Assembly (NCBI RefSeq): GCF_000336635.1
Contig: NZ_AOLY01000037.1
Span: forward strand, 51,316-115,315
Direction: 5' to 3'
Origin: Haloarcula japonica DSM 6131
GTDB taxonomy: Archaea; Halobacteriota; Halobacteria; Halobacteriales; Haloarculaceae
Length of the DNA stretch: 64,000 nt
Under the pieces are notes generated by a model. It was not told the DNA's origin, ran no database searches, and saw nothing but the letters and a program-made list of their open reading frames with translations. The stretch's first letter is position 1; each line of letters opens with the position of its first letter. Below, piece after piece: positions 46,625 to 55,371 of this stretch. The position numbers and the translations under genes were made by a program.

Positions 46625-47350
46625 GATTGGTTTGTGGGTTCGGTGGTGCGTACGCCCACTTGCTTCGGGACCAATGGGGCGAGTACGCTGAGTTGTTCAG
46701 CACGCTGGCTTCGTCCTGACTGTCAGCATCCGATAGCTGGAGTGAGACAGTGTATCGGCACCAATACTGGTATTGTTAATAAATATTTGGGACTGTCTGC
46801 GGGACAACTAGTTTGAGCATAGCAAAGCCATTTGAGCGTCTTTATTTGTCTCTTATAGGGAATTACGCGGTGGATTCGTGGCTCAGCTGCGGGATATTTC
46901 ACAGATATGGGATTGATATACTCAATATAGGTGCGGCCACATTGGTCAGATGAAGCCCCCGCCAGATGGTACAAATGTCGACATATGTATGCTATACCCA
47001 GGTCTGAATGCTGAATGGGGAATCGTCCAGTATTTTGACTATTTCAAAAATAGGCTTGGCACTGCAGTGGCGGAGCGCTATACTGAGAGCGACCACCCAC
47101 GACAGGTATCAGTCCCGCGTCGACCCATCGGAAACAGCCTGTGGGCGTGGCTATCGGGCCTGCTGCGCTCTCACTGAACTCTTACTAACGATGGTACGAC
47201 TGTTATTGTGGCTCGTTTGCCGGGTGAATCGCTCCGTTCGATGGTCACAGCAACGCAGCCGAGATTTGAGCTATCCAAATGTCGGCGACTGGACGCCGCC
47301 GCCGTTTCGTGGTCGTCGCCGACACATAGCGAAAGTGTACGACACCGTTG
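46625..47350. other. AT-rich intergenic stretch between gdh and the IclR gene
   Basis: About 725 bp with no convincing gene. The gdh leader and promoter occupy the first 170 bp. The remaining short frames have non-acidic, Ser/Arg-rich translations. A near-perfect hairpin, TATTTTGA-CTATT-TCAAAAATA, lies near 47030-47052 and could be a terminator-like structure. I see nothing else. Confidence 0.5.
46762..46789 (-). promoter_or_regulatory. gdh promoter with adjacent palindrome
   Basis: On the minus strand an AAATATTTATTAAC box (46776-46789) is followed directly by the palindrome CAATAC-CA-GTATTG (46762-46775). A dyad between TATA box and expected transcription start suits repression. The IclR-type regulator encoded next door is a candidate; this is inference. 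Confidence 0.5.
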
Positions 47351-48157
47351 TTACGTATCTCGGTCGAACGAGGTCATTTCGAGATTGACTTCGATGAGAT
47401 TCGCGGCCTCCATCACCATCTCGGGAATTTCGGTGTCGAAGCGGCTCCCTTTCAGACGGCTGGTCGGTGCAGTCACACTGACCGCGCCGACGACGATCCC
47501 ATCGTTGTCCAGAATCGGCGCACCGATTGCCCGGAGGCCACGGATCTCTTCCTCATCGTTCGTCGCGTATCCTCGCTCTTGAATGGCTTCTAACTCGTCA
47601 TAGAGTGTCTCTCGGTCCGTAATCGTGTGCTGTGTCTGTCGTGAGAGACCTTCCCGATTGATTATTTTCTCGACGCGCTCGTCCGAGAGACACGAGAGGA
47701 TTGCCTTCCCCGAAGCGCTGTCATGGAGGTGTTGTGGTGCTTCCCGCAACTGGAGGTGATAGTCCATCCCGACAGCATGTTCGCCCCGCCGCTCGTAGAT
47801 GGCGACTTCGCGACCGTCGTTTTCGACGACCAGATGGACGTACTCGCCGGATCTATCGGCCAGTTTGTCGACTTCCTCCTGGCCAGCAGTGTAGAGCTCT
47901 GTTTCGTTGCGGACGTGTTCGCCCATCGTGACGAACCGAAAGCCGAGCTGGTATGTGTCGTTGTCCTTCGTGAGGAAGCCACAGTCGGTCAGTGTCGCAA
48001 GATACGTGTGAAGCGTTCCCTGAGAGAGTTCGATTCGCTCGTTCAGCTCCTGCAACGTCGCGCTGTGTGACTCCTGAACAGCTTCAATGATCTCGCAGGC
48101 GTTCTCCACGGACTGTATCCGCCGGCCCGTGTTTTGTGTGTCAGCGTCGTCGGTCAT
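47351..48157 (-). CDS. IclR-family transcriptional regulator
   Basis: A 268-aa regulator with an N-terminal winged helix (VENACEIIEAVQESHSATLQELNERIELSQGTLHTYLATL) and a C-terminal IclR effector domain (ERRGEHAVGMDYHLQLREAPQHLHDSASGKAILSCL, and RGLRAIGAPILDNDGIVVGAVSVTAP). IclR proteins often control catabolic genes beside them; here gdh-arginase lies downstream in the same direction. The ligand is unknown. Confidence 0.92.
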   Translation of the reverse strand: MTDDADTQNTGRRIQSVENACEIIEAVQESHSATLQELNERIELSQGTLHTYLATLTDCGFLTKDNDTYQLGFRFVTMGEHVRNETELYTAGQEEVDKLADRSGEYVHLVVENDGREVAIYERRGEHAVGMDYHLQLREAPQHLHDSASGKAILSCLSDERVEKIINREGLSRQTQHTITDRETLYDELEAIQERGYATNDEEEIRGLRAIGAPILDNDGIVVGAVSVTAPTSRLKGSRFDTEIPEMVMEAANLIEVNLEMTSFDRDT

Positions 48158-48698
48158 TACCCGAGTAGAGTTGCCGTCATTATTTAAAAACCCGGATGTG
48201 AGCGATGCACGACCGCAACGACCGCTCGACTGCTACCGACCGACAGATAGCACCACCTAGCACGGTAAAACTATCTAACCACTCCTTTACAGAAGTATTT
48301 GGAGGTGAAAACGTGTCGAGGTCCACACTTCTGTCCCTATAAGTGCCTATTTCTAGTATTTGTATACATACACCACTAAGGTACATTCATAAATGGCTCA
48401 TATGTGGGTATATTTTGACTATATACTCTCAAGGTTTGTTAATTCTGTATGTTACCCGGGCTTTCACATTATACCGTTCTAAATGTCACAGAACTATGAA
48501 CAAATCTGAGATGGACTCTCGTTCTCGAAACCAGATGCTATTCTACGGACACCGACGCTGTCGAGAGAGCGAAACCGCACGACACACCCCGAACGCAACA
48601 CTGTTGACACGCTGGGACTATATAAATAGCCGTTCAGAACACGGGGGTGTTGACCGGTAACTAAAACACTTATTGTTGTTACCGAACGAGACACTAGT
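48158..48698. other. AT-rich intergenic stretch before 48699
   Basis: About 540 bp without a gene-like frame. It carries the divergent promoters of the IclR gene and the 48699 gene. TATATAAATAG occurs at about 48619-48629, and an ACTTATT box about 30 bp before the ATG at 48699 fits a leaderless transcript. No repeat or RNA gene is recognised. Confidence 0.5.
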
Positions 48699-49424
48699 AT
48701 GTCAACGACGCCTGCGCAGGACGGCACGCAGTGGTTCCTGCATACATGGCGAGACCACATTCTCGAGCCGGTAGAGACGGCTCTCACTGTTCTTGACGAG
48801 GAGCATACGGAGCTTGCCGCCGAGCAGGCTGGTCTCGAAGAATTCCTGCAGCGCCTCCGTGCCGTCGACCCCGTCGAACAGCCCTCCTCCCCCGTCGGTA
48901 CCCGAAGTCGACAGTCCGCAGCAGACCCCGTCGAAGCGCTACGGGACGCCTACACTGACACGGTGCTGGCTGTCGACCACTACGAGTCAGTGTACGACGA
49001 GTCACTGGTCGAGAACGTTGCTATCGAGTTCGGACCGGACTACGCAGCACTGTTTCACCCTGAGACGAATGTCGGGTTCTCGCCGCCGCTCAAACGCTCA
49101 CTGGTGGGCGCGACCGAGCAAGCAATCGACGAACGGACCTCACTGGACCGGGCTGTCAAAATCGAACAGGAGTCGATGCGGGAGTACCGCGGCAGTCTGC
49201 AAGAGATCATCGAGACACTCGACAGCACGGTCGTGCCTGAGTGGTATCGCGAGACGTTCCAGAGCGACGTTACCGCGCTGTTAAAGCAGCGCCAAGACCA
49301 ACTCCACTCAAGCGTCCACCGGTTCGAGACCCATGAGTTCTGCACGTACATGTACGAAGAGCAGCTCTGGACGTATCCGGTGTTGACCAGTCTCGCGCGG
49401 CTACAGGAATCTGTGGATAGTTGA
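48699..49424 (+). CDS. Haloarchaeal hypothetical protein (DUF7260-like), helical
   Basis: A 241-aa acidic protein, mostly helical (VLDEEHTELAAEQAGLEEFLQRL, SLVGATEQAIDERTSLDRAV). It resembles haloarchaeal proteins annotated as DUF7260; the assignment is from memory and uncertain. No signal peptide or membrane helix is seen. It precedes the nos cluster by 247 bp but has its own promoter, so a role in denitrification is not implied. Confidence 0.75.
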   Translation: MSTTPAQDGTQWFLHTWRDHILEPVETALTVLDEEHTELAAEQAGLEEFLQRLRAVDPVEQPSSPVGTRSRQSAADPVEALRDAYTDTVLAVDHYESVYDESLVENVAIEFGPDYAALFHPETNVGFSPPLKRSLVGATEQAIDERTSLDRAVKIEQESMREYRGSLQEIIETLDSTVVPEWYRETFQSDVTALLKQRQDQLHSSVHRFETHEFCTYMYEEQLWTYPVLTSLARLQESVDS

Positions 49425-49626
49425 CTGAAAGGCGGTCCCCGGAACAGGCAGTTGTGGGCGTCACCGAACCGCGGTGTACTATACGCCGGTACCCACCACC
49501 CAACTTGGGAGTACGGAGACGCCGACACAGTCGCTGTATTCTGCGGGAATCTTCACGATGAGATACCATTCACTATGTGGTAGCGAACATATTCGCCCCA
49601 CTTCCTGCGAGCTGAGAGTACGGTTC

Positions 49627-49640
49627 CCTATATATACAGG
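49627..49640 (+). promoter_or_regulatory. TATA box of the halocyanin-nos operon
   Basis: CCTATATATACAGG lies 31-44 bp before the halocyanin ATG at 49671, the expected place for an archaeal TATA box with a short leader. The following genes are tightly packed, so this probably serves the whole halocyanin-nosZ-nosD-nosF-nosY run. Confidence 0.6.
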
Positions 49641-49670
49641 TGGGTCTTCGAGTTACAGCCGTGAGCTACC

Positions 49671-50183
49671 ATGGCAACGCGTAGAACCTTCGTGCGTGGA
49701 CTGGCTGTCGCGGCTGGAGCAACGCTTGCTGGCTGTTCGTCGAGCGGCGGATCAAGCGATGGCGGTGACGGCGACTCGGGTGGCGGCAGTGACGGGTCAG
49801 ACGGCGGCGATACCGAGTCCAGCGACGGCGGGAGCGGATCCGAGTGGACCCAAACGAGCACTGTCGAAATGACGGACGAACTGGCATACGAGCCGAAGAA
49901 GATCCAGGTCGAGGCGGGCACGACGGTCACGTTCGAGAACGTCGGCAGCATCGGCCACACGGTGACAGCCTATGAGGACAAGATTCCCGACGGCGCGGAC
50001 TACTTCGCATCCGGCGGGTTCGACTCCCAACAGGCCGCGAAAGACGGCTACAGCAACGGGCAGGAGGGCAACGTCCCGAAAGGCGAGAGCTACGAGGTCA
50101 CGCTGGAGACGACCGGGACGTACGAGTACTACTGCATCCCCCACGAGATGAACGGGATGGTCGGCCAGATCAAGGTGGTCTAA
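49671..50183 (+). CDS. Halocyanin (type 1 copper protein), Tat lipoprotein
   Basis: A 170-aa small blue-copper protein. The N-terminus has a Tat motif (TRRTFVRGLAV) and a lipobox (LAGC), then a Ser/Gly/Asp-rich linker. The cupredoxin domain has copper ligands His about 96 (IGHTVTAYED), Cys about 155, His about 158 and Met about 163 (YYCIPHEMNGM). It lies 1 bp before nosZ, so it is the likely extracytoplasmic electron donor to nitrous-oxide reductase. Confidence 0.95.
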   Translation: MATRRTFVRGLAVAAGATLAGCSSSGGSSDGGDGDSGGGSDGSDGGDTESSDGGSGSEWTQTSTVEMTDELAYEPKKIQVEAGTTVTFENVGSIGHTVTAYEDKIPDGADYFASGGFDSQQAAKDGYSNGQEGNVPKGESYEVTLETTGTYEYYCIPHEMNGMVGQIKVV

Positions 50184-50184
50184 T

Positions 50185-52164
50185 ATGAGCCAGAACGAAA
50201 CCCCACGCGATCCGAACGAAGTCCTCGAAGAGTACGAAGAAACGCTCGATTCGGTACTGGCTGATGTCGAGTCCCCTGACGAAACAGCTGAAGACGACGA
50301 CATCTCGCTGGGACTGCCTGGGCTCTCGCTCGGTCGCCGGGACTTCATGAAAGCCGGCGTCGCCGCCGGTGCGATGGGGTCGGTCGCCGGGTGTTCAGCG
50401 CTGACCGGCGGCGATGGTAGCGCTAGCAGTCAGTCGACTCCTTCCGGCAGCGGTGCGAGCCACACGGTCGAACCGGGCGAACACGACGAGTACTACGGGT
50501 TCTGGTCCGGTGGTCACTCCGGCGAACTGCGTGTCATCGGCATCCCGTCGATGCGTGAGCTCACCCGGATTCCGGTGTTCAACACCGACTGTGCGACGGG
50601 CTATGGCTACACCGACGACACCAAGGAACTGTTGGAGGAGGGCGGCGGCTACAGCTGGGGTGACAACCACCACCCGAACCTCTCGGAGACGGACGGGGAC
50701 TACGACGGCGAGTACCTGTACGTCAACGACAAGGCCAACGGCCGCATCGCCCGCGTGAATCTCACGTACTTCGAGACGGACGCAATCACTGATGTCCCGA
50801 ACATGCAGGCCATCCACGGCTGTACCGTCCTCTCACCGGACACCAAGTACGTGCTAGGAAACGGCGAGTTCCGCGCACCGCTGCCCAACGACGGGACTGA
50901 CGTGAAGAACCCGGACAACTACACGTCGCTGTTCGTCGCCGTCGACCCCGAGTCGATGGAGACCCAGTGGCAGGTCAAGGTCGACGGGAACCTCGATATC
51001 GTCGACACCGGCAAAGAGGGTCGGTGGGCCATCTCCTCAGCGTACAACAGCGAGGAGGCCACAGACATACAGGGCATGACGAAGGACGACCGGGACAACG
51101 TCAAGGCATTCGACATCCCGGCTATCGAGCAGGCCGTCGAGAACGGCAACTACGAAGAGGTCAACGGTATTCCCGTCGTCGACGGCACGCAGGGAAGCTC
51201 GCTCAACCAGGGCGACCGCCCTATCGTGAAGTACATCCCGACGCCGAAAAGCCCCCACTGCGTCGAGGTCGGGCCGAACGGCGACTACGCGTTCATCGCG
51301 GGGAAGCTCTCCCCGACGGTGACGATGCTCGACCTGAACGCGCTGGCCGACTCCTCCGACCCCGAAGAGGTCGTCGCCGGACGACCGCGTGTCGGGCTCG
51401 GCCCGCTGCACACAACCTTCGACGGCAACGGCCACGCCTACACGTCGCTGTTCATCGACTCCCAGGCGGTCAAGTGGGACATCGAGGCGGCCGTCGAGGC
51501 CGAAGAGGGGTCGGAAGACCCAATCATCGAGAAGCAGGACGTCCACTACAACCCCGGTCACATTCAGGCGCTTGAGGCCATGACGACCGACCCAGACGGA
51601 GAGTGGCTCATCAGCCTCAACAAGCTCTCGAAAGACCGGTTCCTCCCGGTCGGCCCGATCATGCCCGACAACGACCAGCTCATCCACATCGGGCAAGGGG
51701 AAAAAGAGATGGAACTGGTCGCGGACCACCCGGCCTACCCCGAGCCACACGACTGCGTGTTCGCCCACAAAGACAAAATCGACGCCAAGAAAGTCTACGA
51801 TAAGAGCGACTACGACGAGACCTACATCACGGAGGAGGACTCCGGCGTCGAGCGCACGGGCGAGAACAGCGTCCACGTCAAGATGACGACCAAGCGCTCG
51901 GAGTACGGCCTGCCCGACTTCACGGTCCAGGAGGGCGACGAGGTCAAGCTGACGACGACCAACATCGAGGGCGTCCAGGACATCATCCACGGTGTCGCCA
52001 TCCCCGAGCACGATATCAACTACGCCGTGGCTCCACAGGACACCCGCGAGGTCACCTTCACGGCGGATGATCCCGGCGTGTACTGGATCTACTGTACGTT
52101 CTTCTGTAGCGCCCTCCACCTGGAGATGCGCAGTCGGATGATCGTCGAACCGGCGGAGGGGTAG
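50185..52164 (+). CDS. nosZ: Nitrous-oxide reductase
   Basis: Reduces N2O to N2 outside the cell membrane. The 659-aa protein has a seven-blade propeller with CuZ histidine motifs (GDNHHPNLSETDG and later His segments such as TPKSPHCVEVGPNG and AYPEPHDCVFAHK) and a C-terminal cupredoxin domain with the CuA motif CTFFCSALHLEM (Cys 637 and 641, His 645, Met 648). The Tat motif (GRRDFMKAG, Arg 51-52) comes only after about 50 acidic residues and is followed by a lipobox-like SVAGC (Cys 70), so the enzyme may be lipid-anchored. It follows halocyanin and is followed by nosD, nosF and nosY homologues. Confidence 0.97.
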   Translation: MSQNETPRDPNEVLEEYEETLDSVLADVESPDETAEDDDISLGLPGLSLGRRDFMKAGVAAGAMGSVAGCSALTGGDGSASSQSTPSGSGASHTVEPGEHDEYYGFWSGGHSGELRVIGIPSMRELTRIPVFNTDCATGYGYTDDTKELLEEGGGYSWGDNHHPNLSETDGDYDGEYLYVNDKANGRIARVNLTYFETDAITDVPNMQAIHGCTVLSPDTKYVLGNGEFRAPLPNDGTDVKNPDNYTSLFVAVDPESMETQWQVKVDGNLDIVDTGKEGRWAISSAYNSEEATDIQGMTKDDRDNVKAFDIPAIEQAVENGNYEEVNGIPVVDGTQGSSLNQGDRPIVKYIPTPKSPHCVEVGPNGDYAFIAGKLSPTVTMLDLNALADSSDPEEVVAGRPRVGLGPLHTTFDGNGHAYTSLFIDSQAVKWDIEAAVEAEEGSEDPIIEKQDVHYNPGHIQALEAMTTDPDGEWLISLNKLSKDRFLPVGPIMPDNDQLIHIGQGEKEMELVADHPAYPEPHDCVFAHKDKIDAKKVYDKSDYDETYITEEDSGVERTGENSVHVKMTTKRSEYGLPDFTVQEGDEVKLTTTNIEGVQDIIHGVAIPEHDINYAVAPQDTREVTFTADDPGVYWIYCTFFCSALHLEMRSRMIVEPAEG

Positions 52165-52194
52165 CCCCACGACCCATTCCCGAGGTGTCCAGTC

Positions 52195-52995
52195 ATGCAA
52201 CGACCCACTCTCGATGACTTCCGCGAGGTCAGGCGGGGCCTCCCCGTGGCAGCGGCGGCGCTGTTCGTCGCAGCGCTCGCGTTCCCGATGTGGCACATCA
52301 GCGTCGACGCCGTCCAGTACCCCAGCACGACGCTACACGTCAATCTATACGCCTACCCGCGGCTGACGGGAGACTACACCGAGATGGCGCGGCTGAACCA
52401 CTACATCGGCTTCTACTTCCCGGACCCGGTGTTCCTCGAACCGAACTATCCGGTGAATGCGCGGGCCATCGACGTGCCCGAGTGGTCGCTGGGTCCAGTC
52501 GCGTTCATCGGCGTATCATTGCTGTCAGTGTTCGTCGCTATCGCGCCGACCGCCGAGAAGCTCAAGCGCGGCCTGCAATACCAGTTTGGCGGCACCGTGC
52601 TGGTGTTCACCGTGATGCTGGCCGACATCCAGTACCGGCTCTGGCAGGCTGGCCACACGCTCGATCCCGGTGCACCGGTGATGGGCGTTGACGGCTTCAC
52701 GCCGCCGCTGTGGGGCCAGTATCAGGTCGCGAACATCACCAGCGTCTCCCGGTTCGGTCTCGGTGCGTACATAGCCGCTACAGCCGTTGGACTGCTCGCG
52801 GTTTCGTACTACTACCGCGATCAGGCGGCGACGTTCAGCGAACTCCCGACCCGATTCCGTGACCGGCTTACCGGACTTCCCGACGCCGTTCAGGACCGCT
52901 TGGGCCGTGACGGCGACAGCGACGACGAGGAAGACGCCCCGCACCGCCCGACGACCACCGCGGCCGAACCCGACCAACCTGAAACCAACCCATGA
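52195..52995 (+). CDS. Membrane protein of the nos cluster, function unknown
   Basis: A 266-aa protein with about four hydrophobic helices (LPVAAAALFVAALAFPMW, LGPVAFIGVSLLSVFVAIA, GGTVLVFTVMLADIQYRLW, LGAYIAATAVGLLAVSYYY). The first external loop contains conserved-looking HVNLYAYPRLTGDY and MARLNHYIGFYFPDP, and a His-rich stretch QAGHTLDPG comes later. The tail is acidic and disordered. A GAGGTG ribosome-binding site precedes the ATG; the stop overlaps nosD by ATGA. Gene position implies a part in NosZ maturation or electron supply. It is not NosL, NosR or NosY by motif. Confidence 0.8.
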   Translation: MQRPTLDDFREVRRGLPVAAAALFVAALAFPMWHISVDAVQYPSTTLHVNLYAYPRLTGDYTEMARLNHYIGFYFPDPVFLEPNYPVNARAIDVPEWSLGPVAFIGVSLLSVFVAIAPTAEKLKRGLQYQFGGTVLVFTVMLADIQYRLWQAGHTLDPGAPVMGVDGFTPPLWGQYQVANITSVSRFGLGAYIAATAVGLLAVSYYYRDQAATFSELPTRFRDRLTGLPDAVQDRLGRDGDSDDEEDAPHRPTTTAAEPDQPETNP

Positions 52996-54377
52996 GTCCA
53001 CTGTCCCACGATTTCGAGCGTGCGTTCGCCGTCGGTACCGCGGTCCTACTCGTGCTGTCAGTCATGGCTGTCGGGATGGCCAGCGCCGGCCCGACCGGCA
53101 GCGACGACCTCGCCTTCGACCCCGACGTCCCCGACACTGGGTCGTTCACTACCCCGTCGGCCGATGGCACCGCGACCGTTAACGGTGAAACGTACGATAG
53201 CGCGCAGGCGGCGGTCGACGCCGCGGACCCCGGCGACACCGTCACGCTCGACGGTCGCTTCGACGAGACCCTCATCGTGACGACGCCGAACGTCACGCTG
53301 GCAGGGAGCGGTCCCGGATCAGCGCTACTGCACGGCGATGGCGAGGGCGACGTGCTCGCCGTCGAAGCGCAGGGCGTCACCGTCACCGACCTCTGGGTCC
53401 GCAACAGCGGCTACGACACCGCAACGAATGACGCCGCGATATTCGTCAACGCCAGCGACGTCACGGTTCGCGACAGCCGCGTGACCGACATGACCTTCGG
53501 CATCTGGCTCGACGGCGTCGACGACGCCCACATCCGCAACAACACTATCGTCGGCCGCGAGGAGATAACGCAGTTGACCAAGCGCGGCAACGGCATCCAG
53601 ATCTGGAAGTCCGAGGACAGCGTCATCCGGAACAACGACATCACCACCGTCCGGGACGGGCTCTACTTCAACTGGGCCAAGGACGTGAACGCGACCGGCA
53701 ACACCATGTGGGACCTCCGGTACGGCGTCCACTATATGTACTCCGACGACTGCCACCTGCGGGACAACACCGCCTTCGACAACGACGTCGGGTACGCACT
53801 GATGGTGTCGAAACACCTCGTTATAGAGGACAATATCGCGGTGAACAACAGCGGGCAGTCCGGCCACGGCATCCTCGTCAAAAGCATCGACGACACGGAC
53901 ATCCGCGGGAACCACCTCGTCGACAACGAGAACGGGCTGTTCGTCTACAACTCCGTCAGCAATCGCATCGTCGGCAATCTCATCGTCGGCAACGACGTGG
54001 GCGTCCACATCGCCGCCGGCAGCACCGACGGTACGGTGACGAAAAACAGTTTCATCCGCAATAACAGACCGGTGCTGGCGGTCATGAGCGACCAGGTCCA
54101 CTGGAACGAGAGCGTCGGGAACTACTGGTCCCGGGCGAACCCGACCGACGTCGACGACGACGGCGTCGGCGACACCCGCTACCAGCCGGCCGGCACGGTC
54201 CAACAGGTGACCGCCGAGAAGCCCGCCGCGCGGGTGTTCGCCAGCAGTCCGGCCTTCGACGCCGTTCGGCTGGCCGAGTCGTCCGTTCCGGTCGTCCGGT
54301 CGCCCGGAGTCGTCGATGCCCGCCCGCTCACCGAACCACCCCACGAGAACTGGAGGAGCTACTATGAACGTGATTGA
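52992..54377 (+). CDS. nosD: NosD, copper-site assembly protein (beta-helix)
   Basis: A 461-aa exported protein with a signal peptide (AVGTAVLLVLSVMAVGMASAG) and a right-handed beta-helix built of CASH/NosD repeats (NTIVGREEIT, GNGIQIWKSEDSVIRNNDIT, NGLFVYNSVSNRIVGN and similar). Family members are needed to build the CuZ centre of NosZ together with the NosFY transporter. The C-terminal region has SVGNYWSRANPTDVDDDGVGDT, a typical NosD ending. It overlaps the upstream gene by 4 bp and nosF by 14 bp. Confidence 0.94.
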   Translation: MSPLSHDFERAFAVGTAVLLVLSVMAVGMASAGPTGSDDLAFDPDVPDTGSFTTPSADGTATVNGETYDSAQAAVDAADPGDTVTLDGRFDETLIVTTPNVTLAGSGPGSALLHGDGEGDVLAVEAQGVTVTDLWVRNSGYDTATNDAAIFVNASDVTVRDSRVTDMTFGIWLDGVDDAHIRNNTIVGREEITQLTKRGNGIQIWKSEDSVIRNNDITTVRDGLYFNWAKDVNATGNTMWDLRYGVHYMYSDDCHLRDNTAFDNDVGYALMVSKHLVIEDNIAVNNSGQSGHGILVKSIDDTDIRGNHLVDNENGLFVYNSVSNRIVGNLIVGNDVGVHIAAGSTDGTVTKNSFIRNNRPVLAVMSDQVHWNESVGNYWSRANPTDVDDDGVGDTRYQPAGTVQQVTAEKPAARVFASSPAFDAVRLAESSVPVVRSPGVVDARPLTEPPHENWRSYYERD

Positions 54378-55371
54378 CGTCGACGACGTATCGAAAGCCT
54401 ACGGCGACGTGCAGGCGCTCGACGGACTGAGTCTGTCTGTCGAGCAGGGGGCCACCCTCGGCGTGTTTGGCACGAACGGAGCCGGCAAGACGACGCTGTT
54501 CAAGCTGCTTGCCGGGCTGAACCGGCCCGACGAGGGAAGCGTCTCCGTCGCCGGCGCGGACCCAACTGACGGGACCACTGTTCGCGAACGAGTGCGCTAC
54601 TTGCCGGAACACGCTGGCTTCCCGCCGAGCCTGACCGGCCGGGAGATACTCAGTTTCCACGCCCGTATGCGCTCGGTACCCCGGGAAGACCGGAATCACC
54701 ACGTCGAGCGCATCCTGCATACCGTCGGACTCGCGGACGCCGCGGACCGCCGGGTCGGCGGCTACTCCAACGGGATGAACCGCCGGCTCGGCCTCGGCAC
54801 CGCGCTCGTCGGTGAGCCGGCCGTGCTGATACTCGACGAACCGACCGCGGGGCTCGACCCCGACGGTATCCGGGCATTCCACGAGGTCGTGGAATCCCTG
54901 GCGTCGGAGACGGACGTGACAATCGTCTTCTCCTCGCACGCGCTCGGAGAAATTCAGCGGCTCTGCTCGGAGGCGGTCATCATCGCCGACGGACAGGTGG
55001 CAACTGCGGGCCCGGTCGAAGAGCTTCGCCGCGCCGCTGCGGACGAGGTGACGGTGTCGCTGTCGCTTGCGTCCGCGGCGGCTGCGAGCGACGTAGCGGC
55101 CGACCTCGGGAACCACGAGGGAGTGTCCACCGTCAGCCGTTCCGGTAAGGACGTGACGGCAGAGACCACGCCAGCCGAGGCCTATGACCACCTGACCACC
55201 ATCGGTGAAGGGTACGACATCGACCGGTTCGAGGTCCGCGAACCCGGCCTCGAAGCCGCGTTCCACGAGGCCGTCAGGGCGGATGGCGGCGATGGCTCCG
55301 ACTCCGACGGCACAGCGGCGACAGCGGCTGCGGAGGCAGCAACCGAGGACTCGGGAGGTGAGCCGGCATGA
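54364..55371 (+). CDS. nosF: NosF, ABC ATPase for NosZ maturation
   Basis: A 335-aa ATP-binding protein. Walker A GTNGAGKTTLF, signature YSNGMNRRLGLGTAL, Walker B LILDEPTAGLDPDG and switch FSSHALGEIQ are complete. The C-terminal extension ends in an acidic Asp/Ala-rich tail. ATG 54364 starts the domain (MNVIDVDDVSKAYGDV) and lies inside the end of nosD; upstream in-frame codons are nosD sequence. With NosY it forms the transporter that supports copper-cluster assembly. Confidence 0.94.
   Translation: MNVIDVDDVSKAYGDVQALDGLSLSVEQGATLGVFGTNGAGKTTLFKLLAGLNRPDEGSVSVAGADPTDGTTVRERVRYLPEHAGFPPSLTGREILSFHARMRSVPREDRNHHVERILHTVGLADAADRRVGGYSNGMNRRLGLGTALVGEPAVLILDEPTAGLDPDGIRAFHEVVESLASETDVTIVFSSHALGEIQRLCSEAVIIADGQVATAGPVEELRRAAADEVTVSLSLASAAAASDVAADLGNHEGVSTVSRSGKDVTAETTPAEAYDHLTTIGEGYDIDRFEVREPGLEAAFHEAVRADGGDGSDSDGTAATAAAEAATEDSGGEPA

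Noticed and set aside
51037..52296. A 419-codon minus-strand frame over nosZ
   Set aside because: Shadow frame opposite nosZ; no plausible motifs.
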